A stretch of 64,000 nt of DNA, from the NCBI GenBank assembly GCA_963701385.1, contig CAVOZW010000002.1, positions 124,001 through 188,000 on the forward strand, given 5' to 3'. The DNA comes from B30-G6 sp963701385. GTDB taxonomy: Bacteria; Desulfobacterota; Desulfobacteria; Desulfobacterales; B30-G6. The notes beneath the pieces are model-generated. The model was given only the letters and a program-made list of their open reading frames with translations. It had not been told where the DNA came from and did not search any database. Position numbers and translations under genes: made by a program. This document shows positions 36,878-45,650 of this stretch, piece after piece (within the stretch, counting starts at the first letter, position 1; each line of letters begins with the position of its first letter).

Positions 36878-37615
36878 CTAAAGCAGTTCAAACCTGATGG
36901 GGAGTTGAATGTTCATGGGGATCTTGGGCGGTTTCTCAAAAGGCGCTGCCTTTTTCAAGGCATCGATCCCTGCTCGATCGAGAATCCGGGAACCCGAACT
37001 CTTGATAATGTTGGCAGATACTATGTCACCGTCGTTACCGATGCTGAAAAGAATGACAACGACACCCTGTTCGTTACGCCGCTGCGCTCTTTTGGGGTAT
37101 TCTTTTTGCGCCTCGATCTGTTTCTGAACCCGTTTGGTGTAGGCCATTTCGAATATGACATCACTTTCACCGCCGGACGACACCGAACCAGTCAATGTCT
37201 CGGGCGCGGCCTGCCACTCGGCAAGGCCGGTGTTCTCGACTGCCGGGATCCGGGGTAGCTGTTTTTTCCCCGTCAACCAATTGGAATCGACGGGATCCGG
37301 TCTGACATACGCGGGCGGCTTCGTGGGGGCGTATCGCTCATCAAGCTTCTCTGCCGGCGCCTGCTCATGTGGCACCATGATCGGTTTCAGCCGGGACATG
37401 GGTTTGGGAACCTGCCGCTGATGAGGACTGGCTATCTGTTTCAGGGTCAGTTCGATCCTGGAAACATCCCTGGACCGATTGTGATGCTTCGTCGGCACGA
37501 GCATCAACAGGTGAATTCCCAGGGATAGGATAATCAGTCCCCACAGAAGCCAGTTGGGTTTTTGAAACGCGTCGGGAATAGACATGCCGATGCTATGCTT
37601 ATCCGATTTCAACAT
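36878..37615 (-). CDS. TonB-family energy transducer
   Basis: The protein has 245 residues. One N-terminal membrane anchor (about 19-40, WLLWGLIILSLGIHLLMLVP) is followed by a Pro/Lys-rich periplasmic linker. The C-terminal TonB domain (about 150-245) contains YPKRAQRRNEQGVVVILFSI, SSGSRILDRAGIDALKKAA and a final strand MNIQLPIRFELL. TonB passes proton-motive energy from ExbB/ExbD to outer-membrane receptors. It lies downstream of exbB and exbD on the same strand. No TonB-dependent receptor is in the window. Confidence 0.88.
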   Translation of the reverse strand: MLKSDKHSIGMSIPDAFQKPNWLLWGLIILSLGIHLLMLVPTKHHNRSRDVSRIELTLKQIASPHQRQVPKPMSRLKPIMVPHEQAPAEKLDERYAPTKPPAYVRPDPVDSNWLTGKKQLPRIPAVENTGLAEWQAAPETLTGSVSSGGESDVIFEMAYTKRVQKQIEAQKEYPKRAQRRNEQGVVVILFSIGNDGDIVSANIIKSSGSRILDRAGIDALKKAAPFEKPPKIPMNIQLPIRFELL

Positions 37616-37747
37616 CTTCCATTCTAGAGCATCTATGGTGTATTCCTAAAAGGAATTCTGTCTAATTTAGATTCGCTCGCTAACCCCGCGGCATGCGAAG
37701 CACTACCGAACGGCAGAACCCACGGGGAATGCGCTCGCTGTTGCGGT

Positions 37748-38152
37748 TCACTCTTTCTCGGTGGCCAGCACGAGTCGGTCGGCGCCAGCGGCCTTGGCGA
37801 CATCCATGACCCTCACAACCTTGTTCAGCATCACCGATTTGTCTGCTTTGATGACCACCGGGGTACCTGCCATTTCCTCGAGCTTTCCTTTTATGATTGT
37901 AAAAAGATCGCTCAATGGGACAGGCCTGTTGTCCATATATATTTTGCCTTTGCTGTCGACATAGATCGTGATTTCCTTGTCCGCCTGGGGCGATGTGGTA
38001 TTGGCCTTGGGCAATTTAACCTGAATCCCTTCATCAACCATGAAGTTAGTTGTCAGCAGAAAATAGATCAGCAGTAAAAAAACAATATCGATGAGAGACG
38101 TCAGCGGTGCCTGCAACTGGTAATAGCGACGTTCTCTTTTTACAAACAGCAT
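37748..38152 (-). CDS. exbD: ExbD/TolR-type biopolymer transport protein
   Basis: From the ATG at 38152, with GAGG about 8 bases upstream, the protein has 134 residues. One membrane helix carries the essential aspartate in PLTSLIDIVFLLLIYFLL, and the periplasmic domain contains GIQVKLPKAN, ITIYVDSKGKIYMDN and VVIKADKSVMLNKVVRVMDV. It pairs with ExbB to form the proton channel energising TonB. It lies between exbB and tonB (144- and 132-base gaps), so each may have its own translation start but one transcript is likely. Confidence 0.92.
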   Translation of the reverse strand: MLFVKRERRYYQLQAPLTSLIDIVFLLLIYFLLTTNFMVDEGIQVKLPKANTTSPQADKEITIYVDSKGKIYMDNRPVPLSDLFTIIKGKLEEMAGTPVVIKADKSVMLNKVVRVMDVAKAAGADRLVLATEKE

Positions 38153-38295
38153 GCTCGGTTCCTCTTTTTTGACTGCTAAATAGAATGCCTCAAGGCTATC
38201 GGCCGGAATGCCATGAACCTGGAAATATTCAGGCAACGCACATTCTTAGGCCAAGGTCTTTCAGTCAAACCCGCCAAATCCCATACCCTCGAACC

Positions 38296-38949
38296 CTATG
38301 ATATTCGCTCCCTTAAACCCTTGGATTCTTGAACCCTTGCCCCCTCGAGACTCAGGACCGCCTTTAAAAAGGTGATGGCACCACGTTGCAGTCCGGCTTC
38401 ATATTGGTTGACTTTGGAAACCAGATAACTGTGGGCAATGATGGTCGGCAGCGCCACCGCCAGCCCCAGTGCGGTCGTGAGCATCGCTTCCCAGATACCG
38501 CCGGCCAGAACCGCGGCATTGACCTTGCCGCCCATTTCCTGGATAATCATGAAAGCCTTGATCATACCCACAACGGTTCCGAGCAAGCCCAGCAGCGGAG
38601 CGATATTTCCAATGGTTGCCAGCGCCTGAAGATATCTGGACAGGTCCCTGACTTCTTCTTCGGTGGCATGGACGAGAATGGCTTCCAGGGTTTCCTGACG
38701 CTGGTCCTTGACCTCCAATGCCTGTGCCAGCAAGCTGGCTATGGGAGAATTGCTCGCCTGCACCAGATCACGCGCCTGTTCGTCTTGCCCGTTTTTTACA
38801 CACACAGCAACTTTTTCGGCCAACCCGTGCCCGCGTTTTCTCAACAAAGAAAAACGGATCAGTCTTTCCAAAAAAATTGCCAGTGCAAAGACCGAACAGA
38901 GAAGAATGGGTATTACCAGCACACCTCCCTTATAAAGAAACGCCAACAT
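38296..38949 (-). CDS. exbB: ExbB/TolQ/MotA proton channel protein
   Basis: From the ATG at 38949, preceded by GGAGGAATACAC, the protein has 217 residues. Three membrane segments appear: near 8-28 (VLVIPILLCSVFALAIFLE), near 110-135 (GNIAPLLGLLGTVVGMIKAF), and near 155-180 (MLTTALGLAVALPTIIAHSY). The GTVVGM and TALGLAVALP motifs are typical of ExbB. The last ~12 residues (VQESKGLRERIS) are encoded by a sequence that resembles the CCTTGGATTCTTGAACCC-type repeat seen near 49.4 kb, so the C-terminus may have been altered by repeat insertion. Confidence 0.9.
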   Translation of the reverse strand: MLAFLYKGGVLVIPILLCSVFALAIFLERLIRFSLLRKRGHGLAEKVAVCVKNGQDEQARDLVQASNSPIASLLAQALEVKDQRQETLEAILVHATEEEVRDLSRYLQALATIGNIAPLLGLLGTVVGMIKAFMIIQEMGGKVNAAVLAGGIWEAMLTTALGLAVALPTIIAHSYLVSKVNQYEAGLQRGAITFLKAVLSLEGARVQESKGLRERIS

Positions 38950-39015
38950 GTGTATTCCTCCAGTATGGCCTTTGGCCATAAGCGCATAGCAACAATCCAA
39001 AACCGAAACCAAGAC

Positions 39016-40467
39016 CTAAAACCGTTCCTCAATATCCGCCACACCATCAAAATCCAAATCTTTTCTTCGCTGGATCATGGTTTCCGATGCATTATAGTCT
39101 TCCCATACATCCGGCCGGCCATCGCCATTGGTGTCCTCCGAAACCCCAGACAGCCGCCCGTCTTCATAATAATACCAGGTGTCCACGCGGTCGTCTGCGT
39201 CGGCATCCTTTTCTGCTCGCTGAAAGTTACCCTGGCCGTCAAAATACCAGGTCATGTCCCATCGGCCATCAACATCTCTATCTTCCAGGCTGTTTACCAG
39301 AGCACCCTTCTCATCGAAGTTTTCACGCAATTCAACAAGGCCGCCGTCCTTATTCAAGGTCTCCCTTCTACGCAATATATTGTCTATGAAATAGGACCGC
39401 ACCGCAACAACACCCCTGCCCTCAGAATCCAGCTCCGTGACACGTGTCCATGGTGGTCTGTCATACCAATGCGTCGTCTCAAACCGGCCATCAAAATCAT
39501 GGTCCTGCAGGGCTTTTTTTTTGTTGTCGGCATCATAGGCTATTTTCACATCGCGTTGCCCGTCTCCGTTGGTGTCCTTTTCCAAAAACACAAGCCGGTT
39601 TTGTTTATAGCGTTGGAACGTATCCATTCTGCCATCCAGGTCCGTATCTTCCTCGACTCGAACGATGTCATCGTTTTCAAAATAGGCAATCTTTTCATAA
39701 CGACCATCCCGGTTCCGATCCCATTGCTGCATATGAATCAGACCATTCCGGTATATCTCAAGCATGTCCAAATCCCCATTCTGATCCGTGTCCAGATGGC
39801 GCCTTGCCAGGATTCCATCTTCACCGAAAAGAAGCCGCTCTTGCACCGCTCCGTCCCCATTTGGGTTGATGCGGCGTTCGATAAGCGTTCCGTTCCGATA
39901 CAACTCAACGAGATTGATGGCACCATTCCCATCCTGATCGCGGGTGATCCGTGTGATCTGTCCATTTTGCATGTGATAAACCGTATCCATTCGTTGATCT
40001 GCGTTGCTGTCCTCGCGGATCTCGAATGGTTTTCCGTCTGCATCTAAATCAATCGCCTGCCAAACACGACCGTCGTCGTCCAAACGCTCCTGCCGAATCC
40101 TTTTGCCCTCTTTGAAATACACCCTCATATCGATGCCGGGTTCGTTATCCAGATTTTTTTCCAAACGCACAATCACACCATCGACATAGTACTGGAACGT
40201 GTCCATCACCCCATCGTTGTTGTCATCCACTGCAAGGGTGATCAGTTTTCCCTGGGGGTCAAATTCCGCAACTTGATCAGCGATGCCGTCATTGTTGACA
40301 TCTCTCTTCTTGATCGATGCGTTGTCTGAAGCAATCAGGGGCGAACCGATCGACAAAAGTCCGGCAATCAACCCCACAAAGACGATCCTTTTGAAGCATG
40401 AAGGCCCTGGTTTGAAGGCACGAGTGTACGGTCGTCTTGCCGCGTATTTGGCAACATTGTTTTTCAT
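39016..40467 (-). CDS. Secreted calcium-loop (DxNxDG) repeat protein
   Basis: The protein has 483 residues. A signal peptide runs to about residue 46 (LLSIGSPLIASDN). The rest is about 15 repeats of ~29 residues, each with a DxDxDGxxD calcium-binding loop and an aromatic strand: DVNNDGIADQ, DDNNDGVMDT, DTDQNGDLDM, DTDLDGRMDT, DTNGDGQRDV, DHDFDGRFET, DADADDRVDT, DTNGDGRPDV, DLDFDGVADI. A strand like YYVDGVIVRLEKNL lies between loops. Such folds bind several Ca ions and stiffen in the periplasm or outside the cell. It is first in the unit with exbB, exbD and tonB (66-base gap), suggesting a specific envelope function. Confidence 0.82.
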   Translation of the reverse strand: MKNNVAKYAARRPYTRAFKPGPSCFKRIVFVGLIAGLLSIGSPLIASDNASIKKRDVNNDGIADQVAEFDPQGKLITLAVDDNNDGVMDTFQYYVDGVIVRLEKNLDNEPGIDMRVYFKEGKRIRQERLDDDGRVWQAIDLDADGKPFEIREDSNADQRMDTVYHMQNGQITRITRDQDGNGAINLVELYRNGTLIERRINPNGDGAVQERLLFGEDGILARRHLDTDQNGDLDMLEIYRNGLIHMQQWDRNRDGRYEKIAYFENDDIVRVEEDTDLDGRMDTFQRYKQNRLVFLEKDTNGDGQRDVKIAYDADNKKKALQDHDFDGRFETTHWYDRPPWTRVTELDSEGRGVVAVRSYFIDNILRRRETLNKDGGLVELRENFDEKGALVNSLEDRDVDGRWDMTWYFDGQGNFQRAEKDADADDRVDTWYYYEDGRLSGVSEDTNGDGRPDVWEDYNASETMIQRRKDLDFDGVADIEERF

Positions 40468-40615
40468 AAAAAAGCCCCAAGCAGCATGAAGCGATAGGCC
40501 ACTTACAGCTTACGGCTCACTGCTTTGATAAACGATTCGTTAGGTCCGACTTATATGCTCCCGGATACCCTGTCAATATATTTCAATTCACAGGAAATCG
40601 TGTTATAAATGGCGC

Positions 40616-41260
40616 ATGTCGTTGATTGTAAATGAAATATTTTATAGCATACAGGGAGAATCGACCTTTGCGGGCCTGCCGTGCGTCTTTGTCCGCCTCA
40701 CCGGCTGTAACATGCGCTGCGCTTATTGCGACACCGTTTATGCCTATGATGAAGGGCGCCCAATGAAGATTTCGGACATCCTGGACCGCATCGGGGACTT
40801 CCATTGCAGCATGGTTGAAATTACGGGCGGTGAACCGCTGTTGCAGGACGAAACACCTAAACTCATCGGTGACCTGATCCGGAAAAGGTATCAGGTTCTT
40901 ATGGAAACCAACGGCAGTCTTGATATCCGTAGGGTTGACGCCCGCTGTATCAGGATCATGGATGTCAAGTGTCCGGGCAGTGGTGAACATGAGACCTGCG
41001 ATCTTCGAAATTTAAGACATCTCGGCAATAGGGATCAAATTAAATTCGTTATCGGCGATAGACGGGATTACGAATACGCCAAGGAAGTCTTGAACAAGCT
41101 ACCATCGAGCATCCCGACTGGAAATCGCCTTTTTTCTCCGAACAAAGCGCAATTGGCGCCTGCGGAACTTGCCCGATGGATCCTCGAAGATAGCATAAAA
41201 GTACGGCTTCATCTCCAGCTCCACAGGACTATCTGGCCTGATATCGAGAAAGGGGTCTAG
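40616..41260 (+). CDS. queE: 7-carboxy-7-deazaguanine synthase (QueE)
   Basis: The protein has 214 residues. It begins LIVNEIFYSIQGEST, the QueE N-terminal signature, followed by the radical-SAM cysteines Cys31, Cys35 and Cys38 (CNMRCAYCDT). EITGGEPLLQ is the SAM-binding GGEP motif, followed by METNGS and MDVKCPGSGE. It converts CPH4 to CDG, the ring-contraction step of queuosine precursor synthesis. It is 83 bases before queC on the same strand. QueD and folE-like partners are not in the window. The start site has no strong Shine-Dalgarno sequence, and a preQ1 riboswitch is not evident upstream. Confidence 0.95.
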   Translation: MSLIVNEIFYSIQGESTFAGLPCVFVRLTGCNMRCAYCDTVYAYDEGRPMKISDILDRIGDFHCSMVEITGGEPLLQDETPKLIGDLIRKRYQVLMETNGSLDIRRVDARCIRIMDVKCPGSGEHETCDLRNLRHLGNRDQIKFVIGDRRDYEYAKEVLNKLPSSIPTGNRLFSPNKAQLAPAELARWILEDSIKVRLHLQLHRTIWPDIEKGV

Positions 41261-41343
41261 CAATTGGTCTGATACAATGCGCTTTGATCTGCAAGCCAGT
41301 TATTGCTTATCGCTTGAAACCGATCTGAGTGAAAAGGATAACC

Positions 41344-42084
41344 ATGGACAAAATAATAGCCAAAAAGGCCATCATTCTATCCAGCGGGGGGCTCGACTCC
41401 ACCACGGTCATGGCCATGGCGAAACATGCCGGGTATGACCTGTATGCCATGAGTTTCGATTATGGCCAACGGCATGTATTTGAACTGCAAGCCGCCAAAA
41501 AAATCGCCCATGCATACGGGGTCAAAGTCCACCTGGTCATGAAAACCGATTTAACGCGCATCGGAGGCTCCGCCCTGACCGGGGCCATATCAGTGCCCAA
41601 GGACAGAAACATGGATATCGTTGATAATGAGATACCCGTTACCTACGTACCGGCCCGGAACACCATATTTCTTTCCTATGCGCTGGCTTGGTCCGAGGTG
41701 CTGAACGCACCGGATATCTTCCTGGGTGTCAACGCCATCGACTACAGTGGCTATCCGGACTGTCGGCCGGAATATATCCATGCCTTTGAACAAATGGCGA
41801 ACCTGGCCACCAAAGCCGGTGTAGCGGGTACCTTTAAAATAAAGATCCACACCCCGCTGATACGCATGACCAAGGCCGACATTGTCAAAAAAGGGCTCGA
41901 ACTGGGTGTCGACTACGGGTTGACCCACTCGTGTTACGACCCAGATACCCGTGGGAACGCCTGCGGCCGATGTGACAGCTGCCTCCTGAGGAAGAAAGGT
42001 TTTGCCGATGCCGGGGTGGCTGACCCGACGAATTATAACCTGAATAAGAACGGCAAAGGGGTCTTGGAGGATGTTCATGATTAA
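41344..42084 (+). CDS. queC: 7-cyano-7-deazaguanine synthase (QueC)
   Basis: From the ATG at 41344, with AAAAGGA upstream, the protein has 246 residues. The PP-loop ATPase motif is ILSSGGLDSTTVMAMA, then SFDYGQRHVFEL. Further features are TYVPARNTIFLSYALAWSE, FLGVNAIDYSGYPDCRPEYI and the C-terminal zinc site in SCYDPDTRGNACGRCDSCLLR (the cysteines of TRGNACGRCDSC). It makes preQ0 from CDG using ATP and ammonia. A GTG at 41329 is an alternative start but lies upstream of the ribosome site. Its stop overlaps the YhhN gene start by 8 bases. Confidence 0.96.
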   Translation: MDKIIAKKAIILSSGGLDSTTVMAMAKHAGYDLYAMSFDYGQRHVFELQAAKKIAHAYGVKVHLVMKTDLTRIGGSALTGAISVPKDRNMDIVDNEIPVTYVPARNTIFLSYALAWSEVLNAPDIFLGVNAIDYSGYPDCRPEYIHAFEQMANLATKAGVAGTFKIKIHTPLIRMTKADIVKKGLELGVDYGLTHSCYDPDTRGNACGRCDSCLLRKKGFADAGVADPTNYNLNKNGKGVLEDVHD

Positions 42085-42727
42085 AATACTTCTTGCACTG
42101 GCCACCGTGCTGCTGGTCAGCCTTCTCTTCTTTGAAAGAAGGGAGCATTCAAAAGGACGGCTGCCTACCAAGACAGCGCTTTCGCTGCTTTTTATCTTCA
42201 CCGCCGTATCGCAGGTTCATCTTCTACAACCCTATAGCCTCTTTATCATCATCGGTTTGTTGTTCTGTCTTGGAGGGGATGTCTTTCTGGCGCTGCCTCA
42301 GGACAGAATGTTTTTCTTTGGGCTCGTCTCCTTTCTTCTGGGGCATGTCTGCTATGTGATCGCTTTCTTCTGGATTGCCGATCCCGGCACAATGACACTT
42401 TTGGGTGTCATTGTGACCCTGGTGCTCGGCAGTGTGATTTATGTCTGGTTGAAACCGCACCTGGGCAGCATGAAAAAGCCGGTCATCGCCTATATCCTTG
42501 TCATCAGCCTCATGGTCATCGGCGCCTGGTCCGTCCTGGGCATGCCGCAGCAGTCGTTTATGGCCAGACTGTTCGTCTTTGCAGGCGCTTTCAGTTTTTA
42601 CATTTCCGATATCTTTGTTGCTCGGGATCGATTTTTAAAAACCGCTTTTATCAATCGTTTTTTGGGCCTGCCACTCTACTACCTGGCCCAGTTCATGATT
42701 GCCTTTTCCATCGGTATGGTGCGTTAA
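42077..42727 (+). CDS. YhhN/TMEM86-family membrane protein (lysoplasmalogenase-like)
   Basis: From the ATG at 42077, 6-7 bases after GGAGG, the protein has 216 residues. It has about eight hydrophobic helices. Family signatures are GLLFCLGGDVFLALP and GAFSFYISDIFVARDRF, which carry the conserved GDxxL and SDxxxA motifs, and PLYYLAQFMIAFS near the end. TMEM86 enzymes hydrolyse the vinyl-ether bond of lysoplasmalogens. Some anaerobic bacteria make plasmalogens, so the function is plausible here but unproven. It is translationally linked to queC, though a functional link is not obvious. Confidence 0.85.
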   Translation: MIKILLALATVLLVSLLFFERREHSKGRLPTKTALSLLFIFTAVSQVHLLQPYSLFIIIGLLFCLGGDVFLALPQDRMFFFGLVSFLLGHVCYVIAFFWIADPGTMTLLGVIVTLVLGSVIYVWLKPHLGSMKKPVIAYILVISLMVIGAWSVLGMPQQSFMARLFVFAGAFSFYISDIFVARDRFLKTAFINRFLGLPLYYLAQFMIAFSIGMVR

Positions 42728-43200
42728 GGGACGGGCATTACCACTACTCAAAGAAACAATAAAGCCTCGTTTGAAAGGGGCGGGCGAGTCTATGACAGTG
42801 CAGGAATTGATATCAACGGCTGAGGCGGGGTGGACAACTAACTCAGAAGAATATCCAGTGCCTTGCAGGCTGAAAATACACGCAGCGGCATGGTTAAAGG
42901 GTATCGAAGTCTCCGCACCAATCAGTTGCTTTGGTCCTATTCCAGATATAAGATTCAAGACCTCCTCCTGCCCCCCTCGGTGCATATCGCCTACACTCTC
43001 CTTTTTTTCCCCCACTATCGTCTACTTTTTCCCAATAACGACAATCCTGACATTTTATCTCTTTCATTTATTTTTCCTTTGCTTTTGGATAATAGATGAC
43101 TGCTTACCTACTTCCAAATTCGTTGAATGTCACCTATGTGTTGGAGATGGTACAAGTTAACAATCAAGTAATAATTTGATAAGTGCTTTAGTATATTTAG
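42728..43200. other. Intergenic gap, no supported gene
   Basis: A weak plus-strand frame (ATG at 42793 onward) encodes an unrecognised peptide. Its later half is a long pyrimidine-rich, hydrophobic run of low-complexity sequence, so I do not annotate it. Base composition shifts to AT-rich from about 43.0 kb, marking the edge of the accessory region. Confidence 0.4.
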
Positions 43201-44514
43201 TTAAAATTCTACAAAAACAGCATCTTTATCCGCTGTTTGAAGGGTTGGATTTTGTATCCTTCCACCGTGTAACCTCTTCGCATAATACGGGACGCCTTCT
43301 GATTTATCAGCTACAAAGTCATAGATTTCTTGGTAGGATATTTTATTGTCGTGATTGAAATCAGCACCCCCAGTTACAGCGTTTAGGAAGAAATACGTAA
43401 ACATGCTATGCTGTTTCTCAGGATACCAACTGCTTATCTGATTGTTTTCTGAACTTGTGAATATGGTAAGATTGTTCATGGTTGTTACAGGGTTTTTTAT
43501 CTTCAATAGGGCAGGACTTGCATTTTGTACCAGCCACTTGCCAGTGTTTGTTCCTCCTGAAAAACAGGCGTCTAAAACAACAGTAACGCTCTTGGCATTG
43601 ATTTTTGGTAGATTTCCATATAGTACATCCAAAGGATATGCCGTTAATGACATCATAACAGGGTTACAGTCTGTAGGTACAAGGTATGCTCTATTGGTAT
43701 TTGGATCGGGGGATCCATGGCCACTATAATAAATGAACACATCAGACTTCTTCGGCTTTATATAATTGAATAACATACCTCTATGGTCATCTGCTAAACC
43801 AAAGATCATTTCTAATTTAGCTTTTGTTGTGTCTGGTTCAAATAGAATATTTCCATCTTTATAGCCTAAAGTATCGACAAGAAACTTCCTGATCATTAAT
43901 GCATCATTCCGGGCATAACTGACTTCTGGTATATCTTTGTGGGAATAGGTTTGGTTGCCTATAACCACCGCTATAGCATCTGGATTTGTTCTTTCTGTGT
44001 TTGGGGTGACAATATCGGGCGTCTGAACTGGGTTCGTTATAGATATTGATGCTGAGGGTAATGATTCTTTATTAACGGATTCTGGTTTTGAGGTTGCGAT
44101 GGCACTTTGAGAAAATGATTGATCAGATTCAGCGAGTTTTGTAGGGGCTACTTTTTCTAACTCAAATGAAATTGATGTTAACCCGCCCTTTGCTTTAATA
44201 TAATATACATGGCCTGGCTTTACGTTAAATTCATAGGGACCAAATGAATTCCAACCAAACTTACCTGTGAGTTTCAAAAGCCCTGCTTTTCTGTCCCACA
44301 TTAGCTTTTGATTGTACCCTAATCCACCTATTGGATTGTCATTATCAAAAATATCAAGTGCAAGAGCACCTCCGAGACCGCCAGTTCTTTCCAAAATAAT
44401 TCGAGCTTGGGTAGGATTTTCAACATATGGATTTGGTTTGATAACATACTGGCTGGTCGAAGCACAGCTATACGTAAATAAAAGAACAAAAGGAAAGAGA
44501 ATTCTTAGTTTCAT
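43201..44514 (-). CDS. Caspase-like (peptidase C14) lipoprotein
   Basis: From the ATG at 44514, preceded by GGAGG, the protein has 437 residues. A leader ends in the lipobox LFTYSC, so Cys17 is probably lipidated. An N-terminal beta domain (about 25-130) resembles carbohydrate- or protein-binding modules. The C14 caspase fold follows from about residue 185: AVVIGNQTYS, FIYYSGHGSP with the catalytic His, then VVLDACFSGG with the catalytic Cys, and later TSSENNQISSWY. It looks like an active metacaspase-type protease. A lipoprotein signal would place it in the periplasm or outer membrane. The gene is strongly AT-rich compared with neighbours. No CHAT partner or effector target is adjacent. Confidence 0.85.
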   Translation of the reverse strand: MKLRILFPFVLLFTYSCASTSQYVIKPNPYVENPTQARIILERTGGLGGALALDIFDNDNPIGGLGYNQKLMWDRKAGLLKLTGKFGWNSFGPYEFNVKPGHVYYIKAKGGLTSISFELEKVAPTKLAESDQSFSQSAIATSKPESVNKESLPSASISITNPVQTPDIVTPNTERTNPDAIAVVIGNQTYSHKDIPEVSYARNDALMIRKFLVDTLGYKDGNILFEPDTTKAKLEMIFGLADDHRGMLFNYIKPKKSDVFIYYSGHGSPDPNTNRAYLVPTDCNPVMMSLTAYPLDVLYGNLPKINAKSVTVVLDACFSGGTNTGKWLVQNASPALLKIKNPVTTMNNLTIFTSSENNQISSWYPEKQHSMFTYFFLNAVTGGADFNHDNKISYQEIYDFVADKSEGVPYYAKRLHGGRIQNPTLQTADKDAVFVEF

Positions 44515-44615
44515 AAAGCCTCCAGCCTGCATTATTAAAAAGGCTATTGATTAGAAACGTTCGCTATAAAATAAGTAAATAGATTGAGAACATCGTGCTT
44601 TTTTGAATTTATAGT

Positions 44616-44760
44616 ATTATTGCCGATACCATCTGGTTATCCCCAAGATAACACGGGAGTCCCCATCAACGCAAGATTTTGTCGATGGTGATTATTTTCG
44701 CACATCGGTAGTTTTTCAGATGTCTGATCTACCGTTTTGTTGGAGACATCCACGGTGCGA
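44616..44760. repeat. ~145-bp intergenic repeat, copy A
   Basis: It aligns in the same direction with 46388-46530 through several blocks, including ATACCATCTGGTTAT, GCAAGATTT, GTGATTATTTT and CGTTTTGTTGGA. It lies between the caspase-like gene and the dienelactone hydrolase gene. Confidence 0.75.
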
Positions 44761-44768
44761 AGATTTTT

Positions 44769-45650
44769 TCAAGCGAGATGTTTCTTAAAAAACAACATTG
44801 TACGTTCCCAGGCGGTATTCGCCTGCTCCTCATCATAACGGGGTGTTGAATTGTTATGGAAGCCATGACGGGTTCCTTCATAGGTATACATAACAAACTC
44901 TTTCTTGTTTTTTTTCAAAGCTTTTCGGTACTCCTCGCGTGAAGCGTTTACACGGGGGTCGTTCTCAGCATACTGAATCATTAGTGGTGCATGAATTTCG
45001 GCAACATCTTCAGTTGCTGCGGCTTGCCCATAAAACGGGACACCCGCATTCAGGTTTGTTCCCATACGCACAGCGAGGTTATTAACAACACCACCACCAT
45101 AGCAGAAGCCCGTTGCTCCAAGCTTGCCAGTGGACAACTTATGGTCTTTCAGGAACTTGGCACTGTTCAACATGTCAGTGAATAGTTTGTCTTTATCCAA
45201 AGACTTTTGCATGACTTTCCCATCGTCATCGTTTCCGGGGTACCCACCAATGGGAGAAAGTCCGTCAGGTGCAAGGGCGAGAAATCCTTCAACAGCGGCA
45301 CGACGTGCCACATCTTCTATATAGGGGTTTAAACCTCTATTTTCATGAACAACCAGAACAGCGGGAAAAGGCCCATCACCGGCAGGCCTTACCAGGTACC
45401 CACGCATCTTGCCTGATGTACCGCCTAGAGAGTCATACTCAACATATCGGGCCTTGATCCGTTCATCTGTAAAGGAGATTGTTTGAGCTTTAGCATAGCG
45501 TGGCAGCAGAGCTTCCGCCATAGCGAGAGCTGACCCTCCAACGATGGCCAGTGCCGAGGCTTTGGTCAGGAAACCACGTCTTGTCATCTGGGTATGGCAG
45601 TATTCATCGTATAAGTCATATACCTTGGGATCAATAGTGTCCTTTGTCAT
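44769..45650 (-). CDS. Tat-exported dienelactone hydrolase-family enzyme
   Basis: The protein has 293 residues. A twin-arginine signal, TRRGFLTKASALAIVGGSAL, begins at residue 23 and ends with cleavage after PRYAKA. The alpha/beta hydrolase domain carries the nucleophile context ATGFCYGGGVV (a cysteine, typical of dienelactone hydrolases), the acid in QYAENDPRVN and the histidine in EGTRHGFHNN. It hydrolyses cyclic esters or related carbonyl substrates, in the periplasm here. Downstream on the minus strand the next feature is a repeat copy, so it seems to be a single-gene unit between the two repeats. Confidence 0.92.
   Translation of the reverse strand: MTKDTIDPKVYDLYDEYCHTQMTRRGFLTKASALAIVGGSALAMAEALLPRYAKAQTISFTDERIKARYVEYDSLGGTSGKMRGYLVRPAGDGPFPAVLVVHENRGLNPYIEDVARRAAVEGFLALAPDGLSPIGGYPGNDDDGKVMQKSLDKDKLFTDMLNSAKFLKDHKLSTGKLGATGFCYGGGVVNNLAVRMGTNLNAGVPFYGQAAATEDVAEIHAPLMIQYAENDPRVNASREEYRKALKKNKKEFVMYTYEGTRHGFHNNSTPRYDEEQANTAWERTMLFFKKHLA

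Noticed and set aside
40468..40615. preQ1 riboswitch upstream of queE
   Set aside because: I could not identify the short H-type pseudoknot with its A-rich tail; nothing firm in the leader.
42699..43160. 153-codon plus-strand frame after the YhhN gene
   Set aside because: It overlaps the end of the YhhN gene, its later half is a pyrimidine-rich hydrophobic run, and no ribosome site or family match is seen.
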